From: JABDII01 sp963815325
Lineage (GTDB): Bacteria; Gemmatimonadota; Gemmatimonadetes; Gemmatimonadales; GWC2-71-9
Direction: 5' to 3'
Assembly: GCA_963815325.1 (NCBI GenBank)
Contig: CAWFGG010000009.1
Location: 336,375 to 400,374 of the forward strand
Length of the DNA: 64,000 bases
The position numbers and the translations under genes were made by a program. The notes below the pieces were generated by a model. That model was not told the DNA's origin, did no database searches, and saw only the letters and a program-made list of their open reading frames with translations. Positions 36,672 to 45,649 of the stretch are shown here, in pieces. The first letter of the stretch is position 1; every line of letters starts with the position of its first letter.

Positions 36672-37526
36672 TCAGCCGGTTGCCGTGTATTCGTAAAATC
36701 CGCGGCCACTCTTTCGCCCGATAGCACCGGCCGCCACCATCCGCCGAAGCAACGGGCACGGTCGATACTTGTCATCCCCCAACCCACGGTGTAAGACCTC
36801 GAGAATCGCGAGGCACACATCAAGACCAATCAGGTCCGCCAATGCGAGTGGCCCCATCGGATGGGCCATGCCGAGCTTCATCACCGTGTCCACCGCCTCC
36901 GGTGCTGCAACGCCTTCCATTACACAGTACACCGCTTCGTTGATCATGGGCATCAACACGCGGTTCGACACGAAGCCTGGATAGTCGTTGACCTCGACCG
37001 GCGTCTTGCCCAGGTCGCGAGCCAAGTCCATCACCTGCGCGGCCGTGGCATCGCTGGTTGCGTGACCTCGAATCACCTCCACCAACTGCATGACCGGCAC
37101 GGGGTTCATGAAATGCATGCCGATCACCTTGTCGGGGCGATGCGTTTGCGCCGCGATCTCGGTGATCGAAATGGAGCTGGTATTCGTCGCCAGCACCGCG
37201 TCCGGTCCTGCGTGGGCATCCATGGACGAAAAGAGCGAGAACTTGACGTCCGGATTCTCGCTCGCCGCTTCGATCACGATGGCGCTTCCCGCGACCGCGC
37301 CGATCTCGAGCGAAGGACTGATCCGGCCGAGGGCCGCTTTCGCATCCTCCGCGGCCACCTTCCCCTTCTGTACCTGCCGGTCCAGGTTCTTCCGAATCGT
37401 GGCGATCGCAGCGTCGAGAGCGCCTTGGGCAACGTCCACCAGCACCACGTCCCAGCCGCTCAATGCGAAGACGTGGGCGATGCCATTCCCCATGGTGCCG
37501 GCCCCCACCACCGCTGCCCGTGTCAT
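36672..37526 (-). CDS. 3-hydroxybutyryl-CoA dehydrogenase
   Basis: This 284-residue protein is the standard length. NAD-binding VVGAGTMGNGIAHVFALSG lies at the N-terminus. It is followed by IEAASENPDVKFSLF, ATNTSSISITEIA, IGMHFMNPVPVMQLVEVI and the C-terminal domain DYPGFVSNRVLMPMINEAV. It oxidises 3-hydroxyacyl-CoA in butyrate, PHB or beta-oxidation routes. The ATG at 37526 overlaps the CPBP gene's stop as ATGA. Longer in-frame readings on this strand run through another gene and are not real. A thiolase lies three genes upstream. Confidence 0.95.
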   Translation of the reverse strand: MTRAAVVGAGTMGNGIAHVFALSGWDVVLVDVAQGALDAAIATIRKNLDRQVQKGKVAAEDAKAALGRISPSLEIGAVAGSAIVIEAASENPDVKFSLFSSMDAHAGPDAVLATNTSSISITEIAAQTHRPDKVIGMHFMNPVPVMQLVEVIRGHATSDATAAQVMDLARDLGKTPVEVNDYPGFVSNRVLMPMINEAVYCVMEGVAAPEAVDTVMKLGMAHPMGPLALADLIGLDVCLAILEVLHRGLGDDKYRPCPLLRRMVAAGAIGRKSGRGFYEYTATG

Positions 37527-38395
37527 ACCGTATCCTTTCGTGCCCAGCGTACCGCGATCAGCGTCCCCGCCCCGAGGGCGAGGGTCGCCAGCAACCCGCC
37601 TTCCGGTCCGAAGCTCCCGCCGGTGAGCCAACCCGGCCCTCCCGGGTGGTAATCCACCGCAGGAATATCGAACGGCACCCCGCTCACCGCCGCCCCGGAC
37701 ACGGCTAAGGTAACATTCCACCCGAGGTGGGCCGCGAACGCCGTCCAGAGCCCGCCGGGACAATAAAAGGCCGTGCCGAGAAACAGACCGGCCAGCACCA
37801 CGTTGGCCACTCCTTGGGGAGTGACGTTTGGGTTGAGGGCGTGGGCCAAGCCGAACACAATCGCCATCAGCATCACGGCCGGCGCGCGTCCGAGCAGTTT
37901 CGACGCCAGGACGAGCGGCACACCGCGGAAGATGAGCTCCTCGCTCAACGCGGCGGGAGCGAGCACCACGAGGGTCTCGATCGCGCGCGTCATGAACTGC
38001 ATCAGCGTCCCGCCGTCTCCGACCCACCGCGCGCGTCCCACCGCGACCGCAAGCAGCACCGTCAGGGCCGCGGCGGCTACCCCTAGCGCGAGCCCCCACC
38101 GCACGGGCCGCGCACTCCAGTTGGTGCCCCGCCACCGCAGCGTCTCGAGATCCAGGCCGAGGACCCTGACCCCGATCACGTACGTGGCCAGCAGCGCGCC
38201 CGCGGTCAACGAAATGCCTTGCAGCAAGATCTGCGCGGGGCCCGAGACCCGAAGCCATTCAGACCCGGACTCGAGTCCGCCAATCATCGCGGTGGCGCTG
38301 ACCCCCGCCAGGGCCATCGCAAGCACGAAGGCGAACACCAGAAACCCCACCGCCCACGCAAGCGCCTTCACGGGGTGCCTGTGGTTGGTCCCCAC
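37523..38395 (-). CDS. CPBP family intramembrane metalloprotease
   Basis: This roughly 290-residue polytopic membrane protein has the CAAX/CPBP motifs: EELIFRG (catalytic Glu-Glu-x-x-x-Arg), FGLAHALNP and HLGWN with the third metal-ligand region. Members act in protein processing or prenyl-type proteolysis at the membrane; the bacterial substrate is unknown. The GTG start at 38395 has GAGGAG upstream. A TTG at 38419 would overlap bioY and is less likely. It overlaps the HBD start by ATGA. Confidence 0.87.
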   Translation of the reverse strand: MGTNHRHPVKALAWAVGFLVFAFVLAMALAGVSATAMIGGLESGSEWLRVSGPAQILLQGISLTAGALLATYVIGVRVLGLDLETLRWRGTNWSARPVRWGLALGVAAAALTVLLAVAVGRARWVGDGGTLMQFMTRAIETLVVLAPAALSEELIFRGVPLVLASKLLGRAPAVMLMAIVFGLAHALNPNVTPQGVANVVLAGLFLGTAFYCPGGLWTAFAAHLGWNVTLAVSGAAVSGVPFDIPAVDYHPGGPGWLTGGSFGPEGGLLATLALGAGTLIAVRWARKDTV

Positions 38396-38405
38396 GCTCA
38401 GCTCC

Positions 38406-38981
38406 TCACCGAGCGGCAAGATACGAGCGGACCGAAGGCGTCACCCGGGCGATGAGAACGCCCGCGATCGCGATCTTGAGCACATCTCCGAGAAGAAACG
38501 GTAGTGAGCCCCACCGCCACGCCTGGGCCACATCGCCGCCGAGGATCGTCAGTTGGGCGATGCCGCCCAGGTGGATCGCGGCCATCCCGGCGGCCGCCGC
38601 AAGGGTCGAGCGCCCCAATCGGCCCGGCGCGGCGAGGGCCCCAACGATTGCCGCGGCGATCGGGAACGCAAGCACATACCCCCCGGTGGGTCCGAGGAGA
38701 TAGGCCGCTCCGCCGCCGGCCGCGAACACGGGCAGACCGATCGCGCCCGCACCCACGTAGCCGGCAAGCGCGCCGGCCCCGCCACGTGCCCCGAGAATCC
38801 CGCCGACGACCAGGACCGCGAGCGGCGACAGCGCCATCGGGACCGGCGTTCCGGGCACCGGCACCGCGATGCGAGCGGCCAGGGCCACCACCACTGCCGC
38901 CACGACCAGGGCGAGGCCCCACCGTAGCGAGAGAGCCGGTGTCCGACCGGCCGTGTGACTAGCGCTTTCCAGGTATGCCAT
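38406..38981 (-). CDS. bioY: Biotin transporter BioY
   Basis: This 191-residue membrane protein carries the S-component motifs of ECF biotin transport: RIAVPVPGTPVPMALSPLAV, LGARGGAGALAGYVGAGAIG, AAYLLGPTGGYVLAF and GAIGLPVFAAGGG. It has about six transmembrane helices. It imports biotin, with or without shared EcfT/A. No biotin synthesis gene lies nearby, so the cell may rely on uptake (inference). GAGGAG precedes the ATG. It lies 15 bp downstream of the thiolase gene. Confidence 0.93.
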   Translation of the reverse strand: MAYLESASHTAGRTPALSLRWGLALVVAAVVVALAARIAVPVPGTPVPMALSPLAVLVVGGILGARGGAGALAGYVGAGAIGLPVFAAGGGAAYLLGPTGGYVLAFPIAAAIVGALAAPGRLGRSTLAAAAGMAAIHLGGIAQLTILGGDVAQAWRWGSLPFLLGDVLKIAIAGVLIARVTPSVRSYLAAR

Positions 38982-38996
38982 CGACTCCTCGGTCGG

Positions 38997-40184
38997 TTAA
39001 GATCGCTGAACGCTCAAGGCAACCGCGTTGCCGCCACCGAGACACAGGGTGGCCAGTCCCGTGGCCGCGCCGCGGTCCTGCATGGCGTACAAGAGAGTGG
39101 TCAGCACGCGCGCGCCGCTCGCCCCAATGGGATGGCCCAGGGCAACCGCGCCGCCGTGCACATTCACCCGGTCCCAATCCCATCCCAGCGCGCGACCGTC
39201 GGCCAGCGCCTGCACGGCGAACGCCTCGTTGGCTTCGATCAGGTCGTAATCAGAAATCGTGGTTTTCGACTTCGCCATCAGGTTCTTCACGGCCTCGATC
39301 GGCGCGAAAAAGAGGTCCTTGGGTTCCCCGCCACCCGTCGCGTATCCGGTCACCGTGGCGAGCGGAGTCAGACCGTGCGCCTTCGCAAATGCAAGCGAGG
39401 TCACGACCAGGGCGCTGGCACCGTCGTTTAGGCCCGGCGCGTTACCCGGAGTGACCGTGCCGTCCTTCTCAAAGGCCGGCTTGAGCTTGGCCAGCGCCTC
39501 GATCGACGTCTCTTTGCGCGGGCTTTCATCCGCGGACACCACCGTGGTGCCCTTCTTGCCCGCAATTTCCACTGGAAGGATTTCCGCCTCGAACTTCCCC
39601 GCTTCCATCGCGGCAATGGCTTTGCGATGGCTGTGGTGGGCGAACTCATCCTGGTCGGCGCGGCTGATCGAGGCCTTGCGGGCGGTGTATTCGGCGTAGG
39701 ACCCCATGTGATTGTCGCCAAAGGAATCCCACAGCCCATCATGGATCATCCCATCCACGAGGGTCTGATTGCCGGCCTTGATGCCACCACGCATGCCGTA
39801 GAGGTAGTGGGGCGACGCCGACATGGCCTCTTGCCCTCCCGCGACGACGCATTGCGCGTCGCCCGCGCGGATTGCCTGTGCGGCCAGCATCACGGCCTTG
39901 AGTCCGGACCCGCAGACCTTGTTGATCGTGAGTGCCGGGATGGTGCCCGGCAGTCCGGCGTGAATCATGGCCTGCCGTGCAGGTGCCTGACCGCTGCCAC
40001 CTTGCAGCACGTGGCCCATGATGACCTCGTCGATGACCGAGCCGTCGATGCCGGCCCGGGCCACTGCTTCCCGAATAACCATGCTGCCGAGTTGGGGTGC
40101 GCTGAATGAGGAGAGGCCGCCCAGATATCGTCCCACTGGGGTCCGAACGGCAGCCAGGAGAACCGCTGTTGTCGCGTCGCTCAT
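38997..40184 (-). CDS. Acetyl-CoA acetyltransferase (thiolase)
   Basis: This 395-residue protein has thiolase active-site residues: the nucleophilic cysteine in NKVCGSGLKAV, the histidine in ALGHPIGASGAR and the cysteine in LCLGGGNAVAL. It condenses or cleaves acetoacetyl-CoA. With HBD three genes later on the same strand it could serve PHB, butyrate or beta-oxidation. The ATG at 40184 (MSDATTAVLLAAVRTPVG) is chosen; upstream in-frame readings have no homology. It is followed by bioY and the CPBP protease. Confidence 0.95.
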   Translation of the reverse strand: MSDATTAVLLAAVRTPVGRYLGGLSSFSAPQLGSMVIREAVARAGIDGSVIDEVIMGHVLQGGSGQAPARQAMIHAGLPGTIPALTINKVCGSGLKAVMLAAQAIRAGDAQCVVAGGQEAMSASPHYLYGMRGGIKAGNQTLVDGMIHDGLWDSFGDNHMGSYAEYTARKASISRADQDEFAHHSHRKAIAAMEAGKFEAEILPVEIAGKKGTTVVSADESPRKETSIEALAKLKPAFEKDGTVTPGNAPGLNDGASALVVTSLAFAKAHGLTPLATVTGYATGGGEPKDLFFAPIEAVKNLMAKSKTTISDYDLIEANEAFAVQALADGRALGWDWDRVNVHGGAVALGHPIGASGARVLTTLLYAMQDRGAATGLATLCLGGGNAVALSVQRS

Positions 40185-40308
40185 GGGGACCTGCCTTCCA
40201 CCGGGTTCACTATGTGCTGGGTCTGGGAACAGCCCGCCCCGGGGGGACGGCAGGCCCTGAATGGTAGCCCGCTCCGGGGCTCGGTTCAAGCAAGGCCGGC
40301 GGCGCTCG

Positions 40309-42246
40309 CTAGGGCGCCAAGGCGCGGGAGCGGACCTGGTCCGTCACCCGGGCGACGAAGGCGTCGAGCGCGATGATTTCCTGCTTCTTCCCGGCACCCC
40401 GGACGCGCACGGCCACGCTTCCGGCATCCAACTCCCGCTGGCCGATGACCGCCATGTAGGGCACCTTGGCGACTTCACCCTCGCGGATGCGGTAATTCAA
40501 CGTCTCCGGCCGGTCGTCCAGATACACCCGGAGGCCGGCGGCACCGAGCGCCTCCGACAGGCGCCGAGCGCCGTCTGCCTGGCCATCCGAAATGGGGATC
40601 ACCCGCACTTGTTCCGGCGCGAGCCAGACCGGAAATGCCCCGGCGAAGTGCTCGATCAGGGTTCCAATGAACCGCTCGAGCGTGCCGTAGATCGCGCGGT
40701 GGATCATGATGGGCCGGTGCGGCTGATTATCGGGCCCGATGTACTCCAGCTCGAACCGTTCGGGGAGCTGGAAGTCCAGCTGGATGGTCGGCCCCTGCCA
40801 GGCACGGCCGATGGCGTCCAGGAACTTGATATCGATTTTGGGGCCGTAGAAGGCACCGCCGCCTTGGTCGATCGTGTAGGGGATCTCCTTGCGCTCGAGC
40901 GCGCGCTTCAGGATGGCTTCCGCCTGGTCCCATGCGGCGTCCTCACCCAGCTTTTCGTCCGGCCGAGTCGACACCTCGAAATCGAGGGTGAACCCGAACG
41001 TGCGCCGGATCATGCGGTCGACCTGGTCGAGACAGAGGAAGATTTCGTCTTCCGCCTGCTCCGGCGTACAGAAAATGTGGGCATCGTCCATGCACAGGCC
41101 CCGCACGCGCAGGAGCCCGTGCAAGGTTCCCGACCGCTCGTTGCGATACACGTTGGCCACTTCCGACAGCCGCACGGGCAGATCGCGGTAGCTCCGCTGC
41201 TTCGACGCGTAAATGAGCGTGTGCATGGGGCAGTTCATGGGCTTGACCCGATAGTGCACATGCTCGGCTTCTTCGTGCCCGGCCCCCATTGCCGGATACT
41301 GCTGGGCCTCGTAGAGCGGCAGGTGGCCGGAGGTCCGGAACAAATCCTCGCGCGTGATGTTGGGCGTGTACACGAGCTCATAGCCCGCAGCAAGGTTGTC
41401 ATCCTCAACCGCGCGCGACAGCAACCACTTCACCATCGCTCCCTTAGGGTGCCAGAACACGAGCCCCGGGCCAACCTCTTCCTGGATCGAATACAGGTCG
41501 AGCTGACGCCCGAGCACGCGGTGGTCCCGTTTCTTGGCCTCCTCCAAGCGGTGGAGATAGCCGTCGAGGTCGTCCTTGGTGAACCACGCGGTCCCATAGA
41601 TGCGCTGGAGCGACTGGCGGCGCTCATCACCGCGCCAGTAGGCGGCGGCGGCATGGAGCAGCTTGAAATGCTTGACCCGGCCGGTACTCGGGATATGCGG
41701 GCCGCGGCACAGATCCATGAACGGACCATCGGTATAGATCGAGATCACCTCGTCGTCCCTGAGTTCCTCGATCCGCTCCAGTTTCAGGGGGTCGTCTGCG
41801 AATCGGGCGTTGGCCGTTTCCCGATCGACAACTTCGCGCAGGAAGGGGTCGTCGCGCGCGATCACCCCACGCATGCGTGATTCGATTTCGGTGAGATCTT
41901 CCGGTGTGAACGGACGCGGCACGTCGAAGTCGTAATAGAAGCCGTCCTCGATCGGCGGTCCGAACCCGATGCCGGCCTCCGGAAACATTTCGCGAACCGC
42001 GGTGGCCAGAATGTGGGCCGAAGAGTGACGCAGAACCTCGAGGGCAGCGGGATCACGATCCGTGAGGATGGCAAACTCCGCATCTCCCTCGAGTGGCCGA
42101 TGGAGGTCCCACACCGTCCCATTGACTCGCGTCGCGATCGCGGCCTTGGCGAGCCCCGCGCCAATCTGCCGGGCAACCTCGGCCGGTGTCGTCCCCTCGG
42201 GCACCTCGCGCACGCTGCCGTCCGGAAGTGTCAACCGAATGCTCAC
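40309..42246 (-). CDS. thrS: Threonine-tRNA ligase
   Basis: This 645-residue protein has an N-terminal TGS domain (1-~65, SIRLTLPDGSVREVPEG). The editing domain carries SSAHILATAVREMF and DLCRGPHIPSTG. The class II catalytic core holds zinc and ATP motifs (MKPMNCPMHTLIY-like PMNCPMHTLIY, RNERSGTLHGLLRVR, MIHRAIYGTLERFIG). The C-terminal anticodon domain has VIPISDGQADGA and ADLDDRPE-like YLDDRPETLNYRIRE. The start is a GTG at 42246 that overlaps the stop of a 50-residue membrane peptide as GTGA. GGGAGG stands before it. Confidence 0.97.
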   Translation of the reverse strand: MSIRLTLPDGSVREVPEGTTPAEVARQIGAGLAKAAIATRVNGTVWDLHRPLEGDAEFAILTDRDPAALEVLRHSSAHILATAVREMFPEAGIGFGPPIEDGFYYDFDVPRPFTPEDLTEIESRMRGVIARDDPFLREVVDRETANARFADDPLKLERIEELRDDEVISIYTDGPFMDLCRGPHIPSTGRVKHFKLLHAAAAYWRGDERRQSLQRIYGTAWFTKDDLDGYLHRLEEAKKRDHRVLGRQLDLYSIQEEVGPGLVFWHPKGAMVKWLLSRAVEDDNLAAGYELVYTPNITREDLFRTSGHLPLYEAQQYPAMGAGHEEAEHVHYRVKPMNCPMHTLIYASKQRSYRDLPVRLSEVANVYRNERSGTLHGLLRVRGLCMDDAHIFCTPEQAEDEIFLCLDQVDRMIRRTFGFTLDFEVSTRPDEKLGEDAAWDQAEAILKRALERKEIPYTIDQGGGAFYGPKIDIKFLDAIGRAWQGPTIQLDFQLPERFELEYIGPDNQPHRPIMIHRAIYGTLERFIGTLIEHFAGAFPVWLAPEQVRVIPISDGQADGARRLSEALGAAGLRVYLDDRPETLNYRIREGEVAKVPYMAVIGQRELDAGSVAVRVRGAGKKQEIIALDAFVARVTDQVRSRALAP

Positions 42247-42395
42247 GGCCGGCCTCCCACCCCACCCGGGACCGAGCCGCTCTGGGTCGAGCCAAGAAAC
42301 CAGAAGAACAGCACGAGCCCAATCAGTACGATGGCCAGAACGGGCAGCCACCGAGCCCACTCCGTCGTTGTCACCCTCACCTTGTCCTCGGCCAT
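42243..42395 (-). CDS. 50-residue single-pass membrane peptide
   Basis: This small ORF begins MAEDKVRVTTTEWARWLP, has one strong transmembrane helix (VLAIVLIGLVLFFWF), and ends GSVPGGVGGRP. Its TGA overlaps the thrS GTG start (GTGA), and GGGGTG precedes the ATG at 42395. The overlap with a major gene and the clear hydrophobic helix argue it is translated. I do not recognise a family. It could be a real membrane protein or a translated leader that tunes thrS. Confidence 0.65.
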   Translation of the reverse strand: MAEDKVRVTTTEWARWLPVLAIVLIGLVLFFWFLGSTQSGSVPGGVGGRP

Positions 42396-42491
42396 CGTTC
42401 ACCCCACGCCAGACTGGAAAACCGATCTCTCGATTCGGTGCAGAACCGTGTTAACTTAACCGCAGAACAAAATCATATGTAAGAGGAAAGC
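42396..42491. promoter_or_regulatory. AT-rich divergent promoter region
   Basis: This 96-bp gap between the divergent thrS peptide and BON-domain gene is AT-rich (e.g. GTTAACTTAACC, AAAATCATATG). On the minus strand TTACAT, 17 bases, TTAAGT is a weak -35/-10 candidate for the thrS side. AGAGGAAAG is a ribosome-binding site before the GTG at 42492. Confidence 0.4.
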
Positions 42492-42923
42492 GTGCACCGG
42501 AAAGAGCAGCTGAGCCCGAGCCAAGCCGCCGGATGGTCCATCGCAGGATTTGCGGCGGGACTCATGGCCGGCCTCCTCCTCGGCGAGTGGTTTGGGCCGA
42601 CCCCACCCCGCCGAGGCCGACGCGGCCCGTCCCGCATACCGAGCGGGCGCCGGGCAGCGCTTCCGAACGCCGGGAAGGTGGCCGCGGAGGCGCAGGCGGC
42701 ATTGGCCGGAGATCCGGCGTTCGCGACCCTGTCCGCCCGTGCGGTAGGCCCGCACACGGTGGAAGTGACCGGCTGGGTGGCCGACCGCGCTGCCCGGACC
42801 CGAGCCGCCCGCCTGGTGCACAGCCTGCCCGCCGTCGACACCCTCATCAACAGCGTGCTGGTCCGGGGCGAGGATGACCAGCGTCGCATTCCCGACCTGA
42901 GGCTTACCGACCAAAGCGCATGA
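42492..42923 (+). CDS. Membrane-anchored BON-domain protein
   Basis: This 143-residue protein has one N-terminal transmembrane helix (GWSIAGFAAGLMAGLLLGEWF), then a basic linker. A C-terminal BON domain follows: AARTRAARLVHSLPAVDTLINSVLV with AVGPHTVEVTGWVAD. BON domains bind membranes or phospholipids and often sit in the periplasm. The start is GTG at 42492 with AGAGGAAAG at good spacing. Its stop overlaps valS as ATGA, the first of a chain of four such overlaps. Confidence 0.82.
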   Translation: MHRKEQLSPSQAAGWSIAGFAAGLMAGLLLGEWFGPTPPRRGRRGPSRIPSGRRAALPNAGKVAAEAQAALAGDPAFATLSARAVGPHTVEVTGWVADRAARTRAARLVHSLPAVDTLINSVLVRGEDDQRRIPDLRLTDQSA

Positions 42924-45649
42924 GCCACACGCTCCAGCGCGGTGCGACCATCGAGGGCGGGCCCCCCGGCATCGCGGGCAAGCTCTTGGGATCCGCCTCG
43001 CACTACGCACCAGGCGAGATCGAAGGCAGCCTCTACCGCTGGTGGTCGGCGGCTCACTTCTTTGCGGCCGACCGGACATCGCCACGACCCCGCTACGTGA
43101 TCATGATGCCGCCGCCCAACGTGACGGCCAGCTTGCACATGGGGCACGGCCTCAACAACACCGTTCAAGATGTACTGGTCCGGTTCGAGCGGATGCGCGG
43201 CAAGGAAGTGTTGTGGCTTCCGGGCACGGACCACGCGGGGATCGCGACGCAAAACGTCGTGGAACGCCTGATGCTCCAGGAAGACACGACGCGCCACGAC
43301 ATCGGCCGGGCCAAGTTCGAAGCCCGGGTCTGGGCACACGTTCGCGAGACCGGGGCCACGATTCTCGACCAGCTCAAAGCCATCGGTGCGAGTTGTGATT
43401 GGTCCCGCACCTACTTCACCCTGGATCCGCAGCTGTCGCGCGCGGTCCGGGAAGCCTTTGTGCGCTTGTACGAGCGTGGCCTGATCTACCGCGGCAACTA
43501 CATCATCAACTGGTGCCCTCGCTGCCACACGGCGCTCTCCAACGAAGAAGCGGAGAAGCGCGACGTGGACGGCTCCCTCTGGTATCTGCGCTATCCGCTC
43601 GCATCGGGCAGCGGGCACGTGGTCGTCGCGACCACGCGCCCTGAAACCATGTTGGGAGACACCGCGGTCGCCGTACATCCCGACGATGAGCGCTTTGCCG
43701 CGATGATCGGCAAGACCGTGCGTCTTCCCGTGGCCGACCGCGAGGTTCCCATCGTGGCCGATGCCGGGGTCGACCCGACGTTTGGCACCGGCGCCGTCAA
43801 AGTGACGCCGGCGCACGACCCCCTCGACTTCGAGATCGGTCTGCGCCACAACCTGCCCGTCATCGACATCCTCACCCCCGAGGCGCGCATCAGTGATGCT
43901 GCCCCGCCTCGCTTCCACGGCCTGGATCGCTTCGAAGCCCGGGCCCGTGTCGTGGCGGAGTTCGATGCAGCCGGATTGCTCGAAAAGGTCGAACCACACC
44001 GGCACGCGGTTGGGCACTGCTACCGGTGCCACACGGTCATCGAACCACGCTTGTCCGAGCAATGGTTCGTCAAGATGGCCCCGCTGGCCAAACCCGCGCT
44101 CGAGGCCTACCGCGACGGCCGACTGTCATTTATACCGGCACGCCGCGGCGACGACTACGCGCAGTGGATGGAGAACATCCGGGACTGGTGTATCTCGCGG
44201 CAGCTGTGGTGGGGCCACCGCATTCCGGTGTGGTACTGTGCCGATCCGGCCTGCGGAACGATGACGGTGAGCCGCACCGACGTGAGCGCCTGTTCCGCGT
44301 GCGGCGGCGACGTTCGGCAGGACGAGGACGTGCTCGATACGTGGTTTTCCTCGTGGCTCGTCCCGTTCAGCAGCTTGGGGTGGCCGGAGAAGACGCCCGA
44401 TCTCGATGCCTTCTACCCCGGCAGCACGCTGGTGACCGCACCCGAGATCCTGTTCTTCTGGGTCGCACGAATGGTCATGGCCGGCATCGAATTCATGGGC
44501 GACGTGCCCTTCTCCACGGTGTATCTCCACGGCACCGTGCGCGACACGCAGCACCGCAAGATGTCCAAATCGCTGGGCAATGGAATCGATCCGCTCGAGG
44601 TCGTCGAACGTTACGGCGCCGATGCGCTCCGCTTCACGATGATCTCCGGCATGACGGTCGGCACCGACCTGATCCTCGATCCCAACGACCTCGAATCGTC
44701 GTTTGCCGCGGGCCGGAATTTTGCGAACAAGGTCTGGAACGCCGCCCGGTTCATCCTGACCAACGTCGACGGACCGACCCGGCCGCTCGCGGGGCCCGAT
44801 CCCGCCGTGGTCCGGCCCGAGGAGCTCGCGCTGCCCGATCGGTGGATCATCGCCCGATGCCAGAGCACCGTCGTCACGGCAACGGAGGCGTACGAGCGGT
44901 TCAGGTTGAATGACGCGGCCAATGCCGTGTACCGCTTCCTCTGGTCGGACCTTGCCGACTGGTACCTCGAACAGGTCAAGCCGCGGCTCTATGGAGACGA
45001 GCCCGGCGGAGACATCGCACGTGCCGTCGTGGTGAAGACCTTTGAAGTGGCGCTCCGGCTGCTCCATCCCATCATGCCGTTCATTACGGAGACCCTGTGG
45101 CAGCAGCTGCCGGGACACGACGTAGGGGCGAGCATCATGCGCGCGCCGTGGCCACTGCCCGACCCGCGCGCCAGCGATCCGGAAGCGGAACGCGCCTTCT
45201 CACTGGTCCAGGAGTTGGTCGGCGCGATTCGGGCCATTCGAGCGGAGTATCACGTCGAGCCGGGACGCCAGGTGCAGGTCCGCCTCGCGTGGCAAAATCC
45301 GGTGTTCGAATCGGAGGGAGAGACGATTCGACGCCTCGCGAAGGTCGCAGACCTGAGCTTCGGAGAGCCGACCGACGAACCGGGCGCCCACGACGTACTG
45401 TCCGACGGCAACGGCATCTTCGTACCGCTGGGCGATGCGATCGACATCGCGCGCGAGTGCGCCAGGCTGGGCACGGAGATCGAGCGGCTCGGGAAACTGA
45501 TTACCACCCAACACCGCAAGCTCGCCAATACGCAATTCGTCGATCGAGCTCCGGCCCTCGTCGTGGACAACGAGCGCCGCAAACTCAGCGCATGGGAAGA
45601 ACAGTCGACGGTGCTGGCGGAGAAGCGACGGCTGCTCGGCTGCGCATGA
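42920..45649 (+). CDS. valS: Valine-tRNA ligase
   Basis: This 909-residue class I synthetase has the HIGH-type PPPNVTASLHMGHGL near residue 63 and editing domain TTRPETMLGDTAV. The KMSKS-type motif is RKMSKSLGNGIDP, preceded by TAPEILFFWVARM. The C-terminal anticodon-binding region and a coiled coil ending ELGKLITTQHRKL-type segment match ValS. It charges tRNA-Val and edits misactivated threonine. The ATG overlaps the BON gene's stop, and its own stop overlaps the Ig-like lipoprotein start (ATGA both times). Confidence 0.97.
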   Translation: MSHTLQRGATIEGGPPGIAGKLLGSASHYAPGEIEGSLYRWWSAAHFFAADRTSPRPRYVIMMPPPNVTASLHMGHGLNNTVQDVLVRFERMRGKEVLWLPGTDHAGIATQNVVERLMLQEDTTRHDIGRAKFEARVWAHVRETGATILDQLKAIGASCDWSRTYFTLDPQLSRAVREAFVRLYERGLIYRGNYIINWCPRCHTALSNEEAEKRDVDGSLWYLRYPLASGSGHVVVATTRPETMLGDTAVAVHPDDERFAAMIGKTVRLPVADREVPIVADAGVDPTFGTGAVKVTPAHDPLDFEIGLRHNLPVIDILTPEARISDAAPPRFHGLDRFEARARVVAEFDAAGLLEKVEPHRHAVGHCYRCHTVIEPRLSEQWFVKMAPLAKPALEAYRDGRLSFIPARRGDDYAQWMENIRDWCISRQLWWGHRIPVWYCADPACGTMTVSRTDVSACSACGGDVRQDEDVLDTWFSSWLVPFSSLGWPEKTPDLDAFYPGSTLVTAPEILFFWVARMVMAGIEFMGDVPFSTVYLHGTVRDTQHRKMSKSLGNGIDPLEVVERYGADALRFTMISGMTVGTDLILDPNDLESSFAAGRNFANKVWNAARFILTNVDGPTRPLAGPDPAVVRPEELALPDRWIIARCQSTVVTATEAYERFRLNDAANAVYRFLWSDLADWYLEQVKPRLYGDEPGGDIARAVVVKTFEVALRLLHPIMPFITETLWQQLPGHDVGASIMRAPWPLPDPRASDPEAERAFSLVQELVGAIRAIRAEYHVEPGRQVQVRLAWQNPVFESEGETIRRLAKVADLSFGEPTDEPGAHDVLSDGNGIFVPLGDAIDIARECARLGTEIERLGKLITTQHRKLANTQFVDRAPALVVDNERRKLSAWEEQSTVLAEKRRLLGCA

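Noticed and set aside
36672..38258. A 528-residue frame that would extend 3-hydroxybutyryl-CoA dehydrogenase
   Set aside because: The extra N-terminal part runs through the CPBP protease in another frame and has no homology; ATGA at 37526 is the natural start.
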